NCBI GenBank assembly: GCA_003367665.1
Contig: QKXI01000003.1
Location: forward strand, 186,001-250,000
From: Leifsonia sp. ku-ls
GTDB taxonomy: Bacteria > Actinomycetota > Actinomycetes > Actinomycetales > Microbacteriaceae
Direction of reading: 5' to 3'
DNA length: 64,000 nucleotides
In this document: in pieces, positions 34,707-44,030 of the stretch
Layout of the letters: each line of letters begins with the position of its first letter
How positions within the stretch are numbered: the stretch's first letter is position 1
Made by a program: the position numbers and the translations under genes
Notes under the pieces: generated by a model
What the model was told of the DNA's origin: nothing
The model's input: the letters and a program-made list of their open reading frames with translations, nothing else
The model's database searches: none

Positions 34707-37703
34707 TCAAGCTGTTCGACGTCGACGGATCAGCTGCGCGCCGGCCAGCGCCAGAACGAGGGCGAACAGCCCGCCGCCGGTGAACGTCAAGAAGTCGGTC
34801 CCGATCCCGCCCGTGAACGGGATCGCGGGCACCGGGAGCTGCTTGTTCACCACGTCTTGGAGCGCGATGGTGGTCGTCCCGGTGGTGACCGTCACCGTTA
34901 TCGGCGTCGAGCTCAGCTTGAAGCCGATCGGCGCCTTGGTCTCGACCAGTCGGTAGTTCCCCGGTCCGAGGTCGTCCAGGCGGAAGATGCCTCCGAGCGG
35001 ATCCCTGTCCGCTCCGGTGCACTGCGTCGCGTCGGCGGCCACGCAGTCCGTCACGGCGAGGCTCGGCCCGGTGGGATTCCCCTGCGCGTCGACCGGGGTG
35101 AAGCTCCACTCGGAGCCGGCGATGATGTTGCCGCTGTCATCGACCTTGTGCCAGATGACATCCTTCGTGAGAACGGTGACGATCACGCTGCACTGCGGGT
35201 CTTGCGAGCCCGTCGTGCAGTTGTTGTTCCGGTTCTTCGAGACGACCGTGTTGACCAGGGAGTGATCGCCCTTCGCCGGGTTCTTGATGGTGACCGTGTA
35301 GTCGACTCTCGCCGAGTAGCCGGCGGCGATCGAGCCCGTCCAGCTGAGAACGGGAGCCGAGTACGAGACGGTGCCGGAGCCGGCCCTCGCGTCGTTGTTG
35401 TAGTCGGCTTCCTTCAGCACGTCGCTCAGGTCGTCGCTCCAGGACGCGTTGTCGTAGGGCTGCGTGCCGTCGTTCGCGATGACGATGGTGTAGGTGATCT
35501 TGGTGCCCATCTCCACGGATGCCGGGCCTGGTTTTCCATTGATGTACTTGAAGATGGTGAGCTTGCACTCCGAGTCGAGCGAGGTGATGACGAAGCCGGC
35601 CTGGTTCCCCGGGCTCCCGTCGACGCCCGAGGAGTTGCCGTTGGGTGCGTCGTTTCCGCCTGCCGACGTGGTGACCACGTTGGCGGTGACGAACATCCGG
35701 ATCGGTCCTGACGCATCGCATGCCACCGGGGGCGCCGTCGTCTGGAAGCACATCTCGACCGGGCTGCCCAGCCAGGTGATCGAGATCCGCCCCCCTGTCA
35801 CGCCCAACGGGTCATTCACCCCGTTGATGGTGACGGTCGCCGTGATCGACGTGACGGTCTTCGGGATGGACGAAAGGCTCAGCGAACCGCCGGGCGGCAC
35901 GGTGGCGTTGTTGAAACCGGAGATGACCGCGTTGTTCTGATCTTTCAGGGTCACGGTCGCGTTCGTATAGGCTCCGGTCACCAGCCCGGGAAGCGTCAGA
36001 GCGCCCCAGCCCGTGAAGCCCGCCGTGCCGGAGCCGCAGTACGACGTGAGCGGCGAGACGGTCATCGACACCGGCCCGGAGGTTCCGGAGCAGCCACCCC
36101 CGGTGAACGCGTTGAAGAAGGTGATCTGGCCGGCATCGCCGGTGGCCACGAGGCAGTTCGGAGCCACGTCGTAGGCGGTGCGGACCGTGTAGTTGATCCT
36201 GTTGATGGGCATGGTGAACCCGTCGCAGGCCGGCACACGGCCGGTGCCCGACCACAGCGAGTAGTCGACGCAGGCGACGGTGTCGCCCCTCGAGACGTAG
36301 ACCTTGGTTCCGAGCACAAGGGTGTCGCCAGCGGCATTCCCGTTCGCCGTGTACTGTGCGTTCACGCCGTTGTACGGGTCCGTGGTCGGCACGCCCGAGA
36401 GATTCCAGCAGGCCTCCGCAGATCCTTGACCGTTCTTGATCGTGCAGACACCGGTCAGAGAACCCGTCTTGGAGAGGATCGGGGCGAACGGGGTCGGCCC
36501 GAAGGCGACGGACGTCGACGTCGTGACCGGCCAGCTGCCAGAACAGAGCTGGCCTCCCGCGACATAGCAGTACGTCTGCCACGAATCGCTCGTCGTCTTC
36601 TGCACGCTGGCAAAGGTGTACGAACCGAACACGGCCGCGCCGAGGATGTAGGGCGTCGTCACGCCCGTGTTCAGGGCGAGGTTGCCGCACGAGGCGCCGG
36701 TGGCCGGGTTGACGCACACGATCAGGTCCTTGCCGCCCGAGATGACCACCGCGTAGATGTTTCCGTTGGAAGCCTGCATCGCCGTGGAGCCGATCTGGGC
36801 GCCGTTGTTGAATCCCACCGTCTGGTTGGCCGCGAGAGGGGTGTATCCGCAGCTGGTCGGCGTCGTGGTCGACAGATCGAGACACGCGGTGCCCGCGGTG
36901 ATCGCCGAGCTGAGTCCCACGAACCAGAACAGTTTGTTGCCCGAGATCCACGTTCCGCCCTGCCAGGCGGACCAGCCGTCGAACGCGGTCCCCGTTCCGA
37001 TGGCGGTCCCCACTGTCGAAGACCAGGACTGCACGTTCGAGTTCGTCGGCCAACCCGGGCAGGTGGTGCCGTCCATCTTCGAGCAGAAGACGAAGGGGTT
37101 CGTCCGGTGGTGGTACACGGCGTAGATCAGGCTGCCCTTGACGACGACGTTGTACGCGTCGCCTCCGCTCGTGGCGACGACGTTCGACGTCGGGTTCGGG
37201 AAGCCGAGCGAGAGTTGCTGCGTCCCCATCGGGCGAAGGTCTCCGGTGTAGCCCACACCGGTGACGCCTCCGCCAACACCGGGGTCTTTGGTAACCCACG
37301 TCGTGCCGTCGGTGGTGTACTGCGGCGTGAGGGTGCCGGAAGCGTTCTGAAGTGCCGGCAGCTGAAGCGATCCCGGGACGAACGTGCCGTTCGAGATCAT
37401 CGCCTTGAGGTTGACCGTGGCGTTGCCCGACGTCTTGTTGTCGTACGGGACGACCCACTTGATCTTCTCGCCCGACTTCGCGGTAGCCGACTTGAGGCCT
37501 CCTGGAGCGTCGGACGAGGCCGCCGTCGCCCCGCTGACCGTGTCCGTTCCGGTCACGGAGATGGACGAGATGGCCGTGGATGCCGCGTTCGAGAAGTAGC
37601 TCGGAAGCACCAGTGCGCTCACGAGGGCGCCCACGGCCACGCACGCGGCGATCGCCACCGCCACCCGCCAACGGCGCACGATGATCGTGCGGTACGAGAC
37701 CAT
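34707..37703 (-). CDS. Large cell-wall-anchored pilus-tip/adhesin-like protein (paralogue B)
   Basis: This ~998-residue exported protein has an N-terminal hydrophobic segment after a basic start (IVRRWR), then a region with seven Cys pairs (about residues 205-540; for example FCSKMDGTTCPGWP, VCVNPATGASCGN, VCTIKNGQGSAEACWNL). Next come a DUF11-like domain (VTYTI-like ITYTIVIANDGTQPYDNASW), a SpaA-like domain (WHKVDDSGNIIAGSEWSFTP to YRLVETKAPIGF) and the sorting signal IPFTG with a membrane helix and RRRR. ATG 37703 aligns with the paralogue; GTG 37706 or 37715 are alternatives. Confidence 0.85.
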   Translation of the reverse strand: MVSYRTIIVRRWRVAVAIAACVAVGALVSALVLPSYFSNAASTAISSISVTGTDTVSGATAASSDAPGGLKSATAKSGEKIKWVVPYDNKTSGNATVNLKAMISNGTFVPGSLQLPALQNASGTLTPQYTTDGTTWVTKDPGVGGGVTGVGYTGDLRPMGTQQLSLGFPNPTSNVVATSGGDAYNVVVKGSLIYAVYHHRTNPFVFCSKMDGTTCPGWPTNSNVQSWSSTVGTAIGTGTAFDGWSAWQGGTWISGNKLFWFVGLSSAITAGTACLDLSTTTPTSCGYTPLAANQTVGFNNGAQIGSTAMQASNGNIYAVVISGGKDLIVCVNPATGASCGNLALNTGVTTPYILGAAVFGSYTFASVQKTTSDSWQTYCYVAGGQLCSGSWPVTTSTSVAFGPTPFAPILSKTGSLTGVCTIKNGQGSAEACWNLSGVPTTDPYNGVNAQYTANGNAAGDTLVLGTKVYVSRGDTVACVDYSLWSGTGRVPACDGFTMPINRINYTVRTAYDVAPNCLVATGDAGQITFFNAFTGGGCSGTSGPVSMTVSPLTSYCGSGTAGFTGWGALTLPGLVTGAYTNATVTLKDQNNAVISGFNNATVPPGGSLSLSSIPKTVTSITATVTINGVNDPLGVTGGRISITWLGSPVEMCFQTTAPPVACDASGPIRMFVTANVVTTSAGGNDAPNGNSSGVDGSPGNQAGFVITSLDSECKLTIFKYINGKPGPASVEMGTKITYTIVIANDGTQPYDNASWSDDLSDVLKEADYNNDARAGSGTVSYSAPVLSWTGSIAAGYSARVDYTVTIKNPAKGDHSLVNTVVSKNRNNNCTTGSQDPQCSVIVTVLTKDVIWHKVDDSGNIIAGSEWSFTPVDAQGNPTGPSLAVTDCVAADATQCTGADRDPLGGIFRLDDLGPGNYRLVETKAPIGFKLSSTPITVTVTTGTTTIALQDVVNKQLPVPAIPFTGGIGTDFLTFTGGGLFALVLALAGAQLIRRRRTA

Positions 37704-37834
37704 CACCGCGGCCACGCTCCTGTCGACGTGTCGACCCGGAAACCGTGGGGTCGACCGTGGGGTGACCTCTCTTCAGAGGCTTGGCATATGCGCAGTGCTC
37801 GATGCATCTCGGGTTGGTCCTCAGCGAACCACCC

Positions 37835-37858
37835 GCGTGCCGGCCGAGGCCGGCACGC
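37835..37858. other. Perfect 11-bp hairpin between the two adhesin genes
   Basis: GCGTGCCGGCC pairs with GGCCGGCACGC across a 2-nt loop. The whole 267-bp gap between the genes is otherwise without a reading frame. Its left end is an AT-rich tract (37920-37980), unusual for this DNA, which may hold the promoter of paralogue B. There is no T run, so terminator function for paralogue A is uncertain. Confidence 0.5.
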
Positions 37859-37970
37859 AGGTGTAGGTGGCGAATGTGACGAGGGCCCCGGGGTAAGCAG
37901 CCCTACACCTTTGAAGACGCAGACCTTACGCACGCATTACGCGATTCATGGAAAAATCACATGCGTTTTT

Positions 37971-40900
37971 TTACACCGTCCTGCGTCGTCGCATCACCTG
38001 CCAGAACGCCAAAGCCGCCACCAGCAGAAGCACGCCGAGTCCGGCGAAGGTGTAGGTGTCGGCGCCGATGCCACCGGTGAACGGGATCGCGGGGACCGGC
38101 AACTGCTTGTTGATCACGTCGGCCAGGGACACCGTCGTCGACGCCGCGACGATCGTCACGGTGATCGGCTTGGAGTCCAGCCGGAATCCGAGGGGCGCCT
38201 TGGTCTCGACGAGCTGGTAGGTGCCCGCGCCGAGGTTCGTGAGACGGAACTCGCCGGCGATTTGATCCTTGTCCGCACCCGTGCAGTCCGCCGCGGACGT
38301 GGCCACACAGTCGGTGACTGTGATGGGAGCGCCGATCGGCTTGCCCTGAGCGTCCACCGGGGTGAACGTCCATTCGGAGCCCTCGAGCAGATTCTTCGAG
38401 TCGTCGACCTTGTGCCAGGTCACGTCCTTCACATCGACGTCGACGACCACCTGGCACGCCGCATCCGTGGAGCCGGGCAGACAGTTGCTGCCCTGGTTGT
38501 TCGAGACGATCCGGTTCACCATGGAGTGGTCGCCGTCCGCCGGATTCTTCACCGTCACGGAGTAGGTCACGGTGGCCGTCGCACCGACGGCGAGCGGGCC
38601 CGTCCACGAGAGGATCGGAGCCGAATACGTGGCCGTCCCCGCCGTTGCGGCGTGGTCGCCGTTGTAGGTGGCGTCCTTCAGCACATCGGTCAGGTCGTCC
38701 GTGAACGATGCCGCCTGGTAGGCCTGGCTTCCCGTGTTCTTGACCGTGATCGCGTAGGCGACCTTGTCGCCCGGCCCGACCTTCTGCACGGGCGATGTCT
38801 TGGCGAAGGCGATCCCGCACTGCGACGGGTCGGTCTTGACGGCGAACGTCGCCTTGTCCGTGGTGTTGCCCGACGGCCCGTCCGTCCCGGCAGGGGACAC
38901 CGTCACGGCGTTCGCCTGGTTGAACAGATCGGTCTGCGGCGCGTCGCAGGCCTGATCCGGAACCTTCGTCGAGAAGCACATCTGCGGCGGGTCGCCCTTC
39001 CAACTCACCGACACCGTCCCTCCGGAGGCCGCGATGTCCTGGTCGACCACCCCCTGCAGGGTGACCTCGACGGTGAGGACCGCGGTCGCCCCCGTCGGCG
39101 GGATGGAGGAGATGTCGAGCGACGTGGTGCCGGCCGGCAGCGAGACGCCGTCGAAGCCGCTGACCGGCTGCCGATTCACGTCGTAGATCGTGACGATCGC
39201 GTTCTTGTAGGACGTCGTCGGGGTGTCCACGATGTTGAGGGTGCCCCACCCGCGGAAGCCGGCCGCGCCGGACCCGCAGTAGGACGACGCGGGCGCGACC
39301 CGGGTCGAGGCGAACGTGGAGAGACAGGCGCCGCCGGTGTTGGCGTCGTACGTGTTCATCAGGCGCCCGTCGCCGGTCGCGATGAGGCACCCGGGCACGC
39401 CCGCGATCGTTCGCGACGTGTAGTTGTACGGGTTGGGTGGCGGGGTGAACCCCGTGCACGGCTGCGCGAGTCCGCCGGAGATCTTGCTGAAGTCGAAGCA
39501 CCCGACCGCGCTGTCATTGCTGACCGGCACATACACCTTGGTGCCGAGCAGGAGACTGTCTCCGGCCCACCCGTCGTTGAAGCCGGCGGAGGTGGGGTAC
39601 GGGCTCGCCACAGAGGCTCCCGACAGGTTCCAGCAGACTCCCGGCGTGTTCGTCTGCAGGGAGCAGATGCCGGTGATCGCACCCGCGGTGTTGAGCATCG
39701 GCGCCAGCGCGCCGTGCGCGGCAGACCCCCATGGCACGCCGTTGGCGAAAGCCTTGGGGAAACCGGGGCAGAGCGAGTTGGTGGAGATCCGGTAGCAGTA
39801 GATGTTCGGGTTGGCGTCAGGCGCAGCGGGCGCCCCGACCGGCGACGTGACGATCGCGGCGAAGAAGTAGTCCCCGTACGTCGCCGTGTGCGGCGGCCGG
39901 TCGGAGCCGGTGATGCCTCCGACATCGAAGCTGCCGCACAGCCCGGTGGAGGCCACGTCCTGGGTCACGAACGTCGACGGGTCGAAGCACAGGATCTTCC
40001 CGTTCGCGGTGGCGAAGTAGTACTTGCCGTTGGCGGCCGGGATGCCGGTCCCGCTGATCTGAGGGTTCGTCCCGGAGAAGAACGGCGCGTAGTTGACCTT
40101 GTCGACGGGGTGGAAGCCGCAGCTGACGAGCGTGACGATGTCGGCGCACATGAAGCCCACCGGGTATTTGCCGGTCCCGTCAGGAACCGTCGTCTGCGCC
40201 TCCCAGAAGAGCGTGGTGCCGACCAGGAACGTGCCGTTCTCCCAGGTGGTCGCCATGTTCGCATACGGCCCGGTGCCGATCTTGAGCCCGGGTGTCGTGG
40301 ATGCGTAGGTGTACGTCGCCGGCCATCCCGGGCACACGCCACCGGACGGCGTCACGCAGACCAACGTCGCCTGCGAGGTGTTGTGGTGGTACGACGTGTA
40401 CACCTGGTACTGCCCGTTCACCTGCGCGACGACACCGTTGTAGGCGTCGCCGCCGTTCTGGTTGAAGGCGAAGCCGGCCGGCTTCTGGAACGGGTCGCCC
40501 AACTGGGCCTGGAGGCCGCCGGGGGCGGAAGCCGCACCTCCCGTGAAGCCGACCCCGTTCGCGTTCGCCGGCGGGCTGCCCGCCTGCCACGCGCCGCCGC
40601 CATTCGTGCTGAACTGCGCCGCGAACGGCTTGCCGGGGATCTGAGCGGCCGGCAGTTTGAGGGATCCCGGCACGTAGGTGCCCGCGTTGGTCAGAGGATC
40701 GCGGAGGTCGACGGTCCCGTTCTTGCCGGTCTCGTTGCGATAGTCGACCACCCAGTCGATGGTGTCGCCCGGCTTCCCGGTTCCGGTCTTCGCCCCGCCC
40801 GGCGCCCCTGTCGACGCCGCGACGGACCCGTTCGTGGTGTTCGTGCCCGTCTTGTAGAGCGTGGAGACGCCGTTGGTGCCTGCGTTGGACCAGAATCTCG

Positions 40901-41000
40901 GCACGAGCAGCGCACCGGCGACGACGCCGATGGCCGCGCATGCGGCGATCAGGGCTGTCGCGCGCCGACGCCGTACCGTCGACGCGCGCGACACCGTCAC
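37971..41000 (-). CDS. Large cell-wall-anchored pilus-tip/adhesin-like protein (paralogue A)
   Basis: This 1009-residue paralogue has the same order as paralogue B. It has a basic N-terminus and hydrophobic segment (15-35), and seven Cys pairs at about 215/223, 285/294, 338/355, 402/411, 446/456, 501/515 and 538/559. A DUF11-like domain follows (VAYAITVKNTGSQAYQAASF), then a SpaA-like domain (WHKVDDSKNLLEGSEWTFTP to YQLVETKAPLGF), NKQLPVPAIPFTGG, a membrane helix and RRRR. The last ~60 residues are nearly identical to B, while the N-terminal half has diverged. GTG 41000 has GGGGAGGG upstream. Confidence 0.87.
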   Translation of the reverse strand: MTVSRASTVRRRRATALIAACAAIGVVAGALLVPRFWSNAGTNGVSTLYKTGTNTTNGSVAASTGAPGGAKTGTGKPGDTIDWVVDYRNETGKNGTVDLRDPLTNAGTYVPGSLKLPAAQIPGKPFAAQFSTNGGGAWQAGSPPANANGVGFTGGAASAPGGLQAQLGDPFQKPAGFAFNQNGGDAYNGVVAQVNGQYQVYTSYHHNTSQATLVCVTPSGGVCPGWPATYTYASTTPGLKIGTGPYANMATTWENGTFLVGTTLFWEAQTTVPDGTGKYPVGFMCADIVTLVSCGFHPVDKVNYAPFFSGTNPQISGTGIPAANGKYYFATANGKILCFDPSTFVTQDVASTGLCGSFDVGGITGSDRPPHTATYGDYFFAAIVTSPVGAPAAPDANPNIYCYRISTNSLCPGFPKAFANGVPWGSAAHGALAPMLNTAGAITGICSLQTNTPGVCWNLSGASVASPYPTSAGFNDGWAGDSLLLGTKVYVPVSNDSAVGCFDFSKISGGLAQPCTGFTPPPNPYNYTSRTIAGVPGCLIATGDGRLMNTYDANTGGACLSTFASTRVAPASSYCGSGAAGFRGWGTLNIVDTPTTSYKNAIVTIYDVNRQPVSGFDGVSLPAGTTSLDISSIPPTGATAVLTVEVTLQGVVDQDIAASGGTVSVSWKGDPPQMCFSTKVPDQACDAPQTDLFNQANAVTVSPAGTDGPSGNTTDKATFAVKTDPSQCGIAFAKTSPVQKVGPGDKVAYAITVKNTGSQAYQAASFTDDLTDVLKDATYNGDHAATAGTATYSAPILSWTGPLAVGATATVTYSVTVKNPADGDHSMVNRIVSNNQGSNCLPGSTDAACQVVVDVDVKDVTWHKVDDSKNLLEGSEWTFTPVDAQGKPIGAPITVTDCVATSAADCTGADKDQIAGEFRLTNLGAGTYQLVETKAPLGFRLDSKPITVTIVAASTTVSLADVINKQLPVPAIPFTGGIGADTYTFAGLGVLLLVAALAFWQVMRRRRTV

Positions 41001-41182
41001 CGCGCCCTCCCCTCCCCGGTTGGGACAAGTGAGGGGCGGAATGCTGGGGTGTGCGTCATATCGGATCGTCCTCCGGGCTCCACCGGGTCGGGTGGGCGGT
41101 CATCGGATTGTGCAGGCCAGATAGACCCGTCACCTCAACAGACGACCCGGAATCGGAGCCATGACGTGAAAAACACAAAAAA

Positions 41183-41216
41183 ACGGCTGAGCCCCGGAAA
41201 CCCGGGACTCAGCCGT
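41183..41216 (-). terminator. Rho-independent terminator of tRNA-Leu
   Basis: CGGCTGAG pairs with CTCAGCCG, with a further GC stem inside, and on the minus strand a run of seven T follows. It lies 10 bp beyond the tRNA 3' end. Confidence 0.88.
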
Positions 41217-41225
41217 CTCGTTCGT

Positions 41226-41308
41226 GCGCGAGGGGGGACTTGAACCCCCACGCCCTTGCGGGCACTGGCACCTGAAGCCAGCGCGTCTGCCAATTCCGCC
41301 ACTCGCGC
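41226..41308 (-). tRNA. tRNA-Leu (anticodon CAG)
   Basis: The minus strand folds as a class II tRNA: acceptor GCGCGAG/CTCGCGC, anticodon stem CTGGC/GCCAG with loop TTCAGGT, long variable arm TGCCCGCAAGGGCGT and T-arm GGGGGTTCAAGTCCCCC. No CCA is encoded. It reads CUG codons. The pilus locus begins immediately beyond its terminator. Confidence 0.96.
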
Positions 41309-41450
41309 GAACCCAGGAACTCTAACACGACGCCCGGATGCTTCACGAATCGGGGTGTCCCTCCGAGGGCTGATCTTCACCGGATAGCCAGGGCGTTTTC
41401 CAGGGTTCCGACTAACATGCATGTAGTCATCGAGCCGGAAGCGGGAGACT

Positions 41451-42188
41451 GTGGGCATTCTGGACAACTTCGAGCGGGGGCTCGAGCGTGCCGTCAACGG
41501 CGCGTTCGCGAAGACCTTCCGCTCCGGGCTGCAGCCGGTCGAGCTCACCAGCGCGCTCCGCAAGGAGCTCGACACCAAGGCCGCCGTGGTGAGCCGCGAC
41601 CGCGTGCTGGCGCCGAACCGGTTCGTGCTCCGGATGGCGCCGGCCGACTACTCGCGCATGCGGTCGATGGGCGCGGCGCTGACCGACGAGCTGATCGACT
41701 TCGTGCAGAAGCACGCCCGTTCGCAGCACTACCAGTTCGCCGGCGGCATCTCGATCGAGCTCGAGGAGGACGCCGAGCTCTCGGTCGGGATGCTGCAGGT
41801 CGACTCCGAGAACGTGAAGGGCGACGTCGCCTGGACTCCCGTGCTCGACATCGACGGACGGCACTACCCGCTCACGCACTCGCGCACGGTGGTCGGCCGC
41901 GGCGCCGACGCCGACATCACCGTCGACGACACGGGCATCTCGCGCCGCCACATCCTGGTCACCTGGGACGGCCAGCGTGCGCAGGTCGAAGACCTCGGCT
42001 CCACCAACGGCTCGAAGCTCGACGGCCAGCCGCTGAAGAAGGCCATCCTCGAGCCGGAGTCGGTCATCACCATCGGCCGCACCCGGATCGTGTTCCGCGT
42101 GCTGCCGCAGGCCGCGCCGCCCGCTCGGGGCCGCGTGGACGACGTGACGCGCCGTCACGACGTCGGCAACTTCTGGGGTCCCTCGTGA
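41451..42188 (+). CDS. fhaA: FhaA: DUF3662 and FHA domain protein
   Basis: This 245-residue cytoplasmic protein has an N-terminal DUF3662 domain (about 1-120, GILDNFERGLERAVNGAFAK) and a C-terminal FHA domain (about 150-230, with RTVVGRGADADITVDDTGIS, RRHILV and STNGSKLDG), which binds phosphothreonine. In mycobacteria FhaA links PknB-type kinases to peptidoglycan synthesis. It is the first gene of the fhaA-fhaB-pstP-rodA-pbpA-pknA-pknB operon. GTG 41451 follows TAACAT (-10) and GGGAG. Confidence 0.95.
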   Translation: MGILDNFERGLERAVNGAFAKTFRSGLQPVELTSALRKELDTKAAVVSRDRVLAPNRFVLRMAPADYSRMRSMGAALTDELIDFVQKHARSQHYQFAGGISIELEEDAELSVGMLQVDSENVKGDVAWTPVLDIDGRHYPLTHSRTVVGRGADADITVDDTGISRRHILVTWDGQRAQVEDLGSTNGSKLDGQPLKKAILEPESVITIGRTRIVFRVLPQAAPPARGRVDDVTRRHDVGNFWGPS

Positions 42189-42775
42189 ACCCCAGCGAGC
42201 TGACCCTGCTGGTGCTGCGGTTCGGCTTCCTCCTGCTGCTGTGGCTGTTCGTCTTCGGCATCGTCTACGCCCTCCGCACCGATCTGTTCGGCCAGCGCGT
42301 GCGCAAGTTGCCGGAGTCGCAGGCGGCGGCCTCTCCCTTCCCAGCCTCCCCCACGGCGAGCGCCGGCACCCCTCGCCCGGCCGCCCCGGCCGGGCCGACC
42401 GAGCCGGTCATGAAGGCCGCGCCCGTCTCCACCCTGCCGTCCGGCGCCAACCGTGCGAGCGGCAGCACGAACGCCAGCGTGCAGACCGCTCGGCGCCTCG
42501 TCATCACCTCCGGGCCGCGCGCCGGCACCGAGCTGCCGCTCGGCCGCGACCCGATCACCATCGGCCGCTCCAGCGAGTCGAACCTCGTCATCCGCGACGA
42601 CTACACCTCCACCCACCACGCCCGCCTGCTCCTCTGGAACGACGAGTGGATGATCCAGGATCTCGACTCGACCAACGGCACGTTCCTCGACGGCCGCCGC
42701 GTCACCGTCCCGACCCAGGTCCCGCTCGACACGCCGATCAAGATCGGCACGACCACGTTCGAGCTGCGGCGGTAG
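42185..42775 (+). CDS. fhaB: FhaB/FipA: membrane-anchored FHA domain protein
   Basis: This 196-residue protein has an N-terminal membrane helix (LLVLRFGFLLLLWLFVFGIV), a Pro/Ala linker and a C-terminal FHA domain (ITIGRSSESNLVIRDDYTST, HHARLL, STNGTFLDGRRV). It recruits phosphorylated division and cell-wall proteins. GTG 42185 overlaps fhaA by 4 bp. Confidence 0.93.
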   Translation: MNPSELTLLVLRFGFLLLLWLFVFGIVYALRTDLFGQRVRKLPESQAAASPFPASPTASAGTPRPAAPAGPTEPVMKAAPVSTLPSGANRASGSTNASVQTARRLVITSGPRAGTELPLGRDPITIGRSSESNLVIRDDYTSTHHARLLLWNDEWMIQDLDSTNGTFLDGRRVTVPTQVPLDTPIKIGTTTFELRR

Positions 42776-42779
42776 CCCG

Positions 42780-44030
42780 GTGGCGGCGAACAAGGCGGCG
42801 GCCGTCTCCCACGTCGGGAAGATCCGCTCGAACAACCAGGACTCCGGCTATGCCGGCCGGGAGCTGTTCGTGGTCGCCGACGGGATGGGCGGCCACGCGG
42901 GAGGCGACGTCGCCTCCGCGATCGCCGTCACCCGCATCCGCGAGGCCGACCGGGAGTACGAGACCGCGGCCGAGGCCGAGTTCGCCCTGCAGTCCGCACT
43001 GATCGCCGCGAACTCGCTGCTCGCCGAGACCGTGTTCGAGCATCCCGAGCTGACCGGGATGGGCACGACGGTGAGCGCGCTCGTGCGGGTCGGCGACGAG
43101 ATCGCCTTCGCGCACATCGGCGACTCGCGCATCTACCTGTTCCGCGACGGCGAGCTCAAGCAGGTCAGCACGGACCACACCTTCGTGCAGCGGCTGGTCG
43201 ACAGCGGCCGCATCACCGAGGAGGAGGCGATGGTCCACCCCCGCCGATCGGTGCTCATGCGCGTGCTCGGGGACGTGGACGCCTCCCCCGAGATCGACAC
43301 CTGGACGCTGGACACCCGCCCGGGCGACCGCTGGCTGATCTGCTCGGACGGCCTGAGCGGCGTCGTCAAGCACGACGACATGCAGGCCGCCCTCGCCTCG
43401 AAGGACGGGCCGAAGCAGGTCGCGGAGCGCCTGCTGAAGCAGAGCCTCGACGCGGGCGCCCCCGACAACGTCACGGCCGTCGTGCTCGACATCGGCGACA
43501 CCACGCGCGGCGACGTGCTGAAAGACCCGGTGACGGTCGGCTCCGCCGCCGCGCCGCTGCAGTTCGGAGCGGAGCCGAAGCCGGCGACGCGCGCCTCGCG
43601 CCTCCCCGCGCTGCGGCTGCACCCGATCCGGCCCGCGACGGGTCCGACGCACTTCGAGCCGCAGTCCGAGGACTACCTCGACGAGCTCATCGAGGAGGAC
43701 GCCCGCCGGGCCAGGCGCCGCCGCCTCACCTGGATGATCGGGCTCATCGTGCTGGTCGTCGCGATCGTGCTCGCGATCTTCTTCGGCTACGAGTGGACGC
43801 AGTCGCGCTACTTCGTCGGAAAGTCGCCGGACGGCCACGTCGCGATCTACCAGGGCGTGCAGCAGGGCATCGGACCGATAAGCCTCTCGCACCTGTACGA
43901 GGAGTCGGACGTGAAGGTCGACACCCTGCCCGAGTACGACAAGCAGCAGGTGGAGCAGACCATCAACGCCGACGACCTGCAGTCGGCCAAGAACATCGTG
44001 GAGCAGCTGAGCGATGCCCACGGACAGTAG
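42780..44030 (+). CDS. pstP: PP2C-type Ser/Thr protein phosphatase
   Basis: This 416-residue membrane phosphatase reverses PknA/PknB phosphorylation. The metal-dependent PP2C domain (1-235) shows VVADGMGGHAGGDVAS, TMGTTVSAL-like GMGTTVSALV, HIGDSRIYLFRDG, LICSDGLSG and DNVTAVVLD. A membrane helix follows (about 318-340), then an extracytoplasmic tail of ~75 residues. It starts 4 nt after fhaB stops and overlaps rodA by 17 bp. Confidence 0.95.
   Translation: MAANKAAAVSHVGKIRSNNQDSGYAGRELFVVADGMGGHAGGDVASAIAVTRIREADREYETAAEAEFALQSALIAANSLLAETVFEHPELTGMGTTVSALVRVGDEIAFAHIGDSRIYLFRDGELKQVSTDHTFVQRLVDSGRITEEEAMVHPRRSVLMRVLGDVDASPEIDTWTLDTRPGDRWLICSDGLSGVVKHDDMQAALASKDGPKQVAERLLKQSLDAGAPDNVTAVVLDIGDTTRGDVLKDPVTVGSAAAPLQFGAEPKPATRASRLPALRLHPIRPATGPTHFEPQSEDYLDELIEEDARRARRRRLTWMIGLIVLVVAIVLAIFFGYEWTQSRYFVGKSPDGHVAIYQGVQQGIGPISLSHLYEESDVKVDTLPEYDKQQVEQTINADDLQSAKNIVEQLSDAHGQ

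Noticed and set aside
36426-41243. Very long open frame on the plus strand across the adhesin genes
   Set aside because: It is antisense to two anchored proteins with clear domains and sorting signals; its translation is Arg/Gly/Val-rich low complexity, a by-product of high GC.
41226-41308. Duplicate of the tRNA-Leu 3' end at the far border of the pilus locus (attachment site)
   Set aside because: I looked around 31.8-32 kb and saw no copy of the T-arm/acceptor sequence, so no att pair is claimed.
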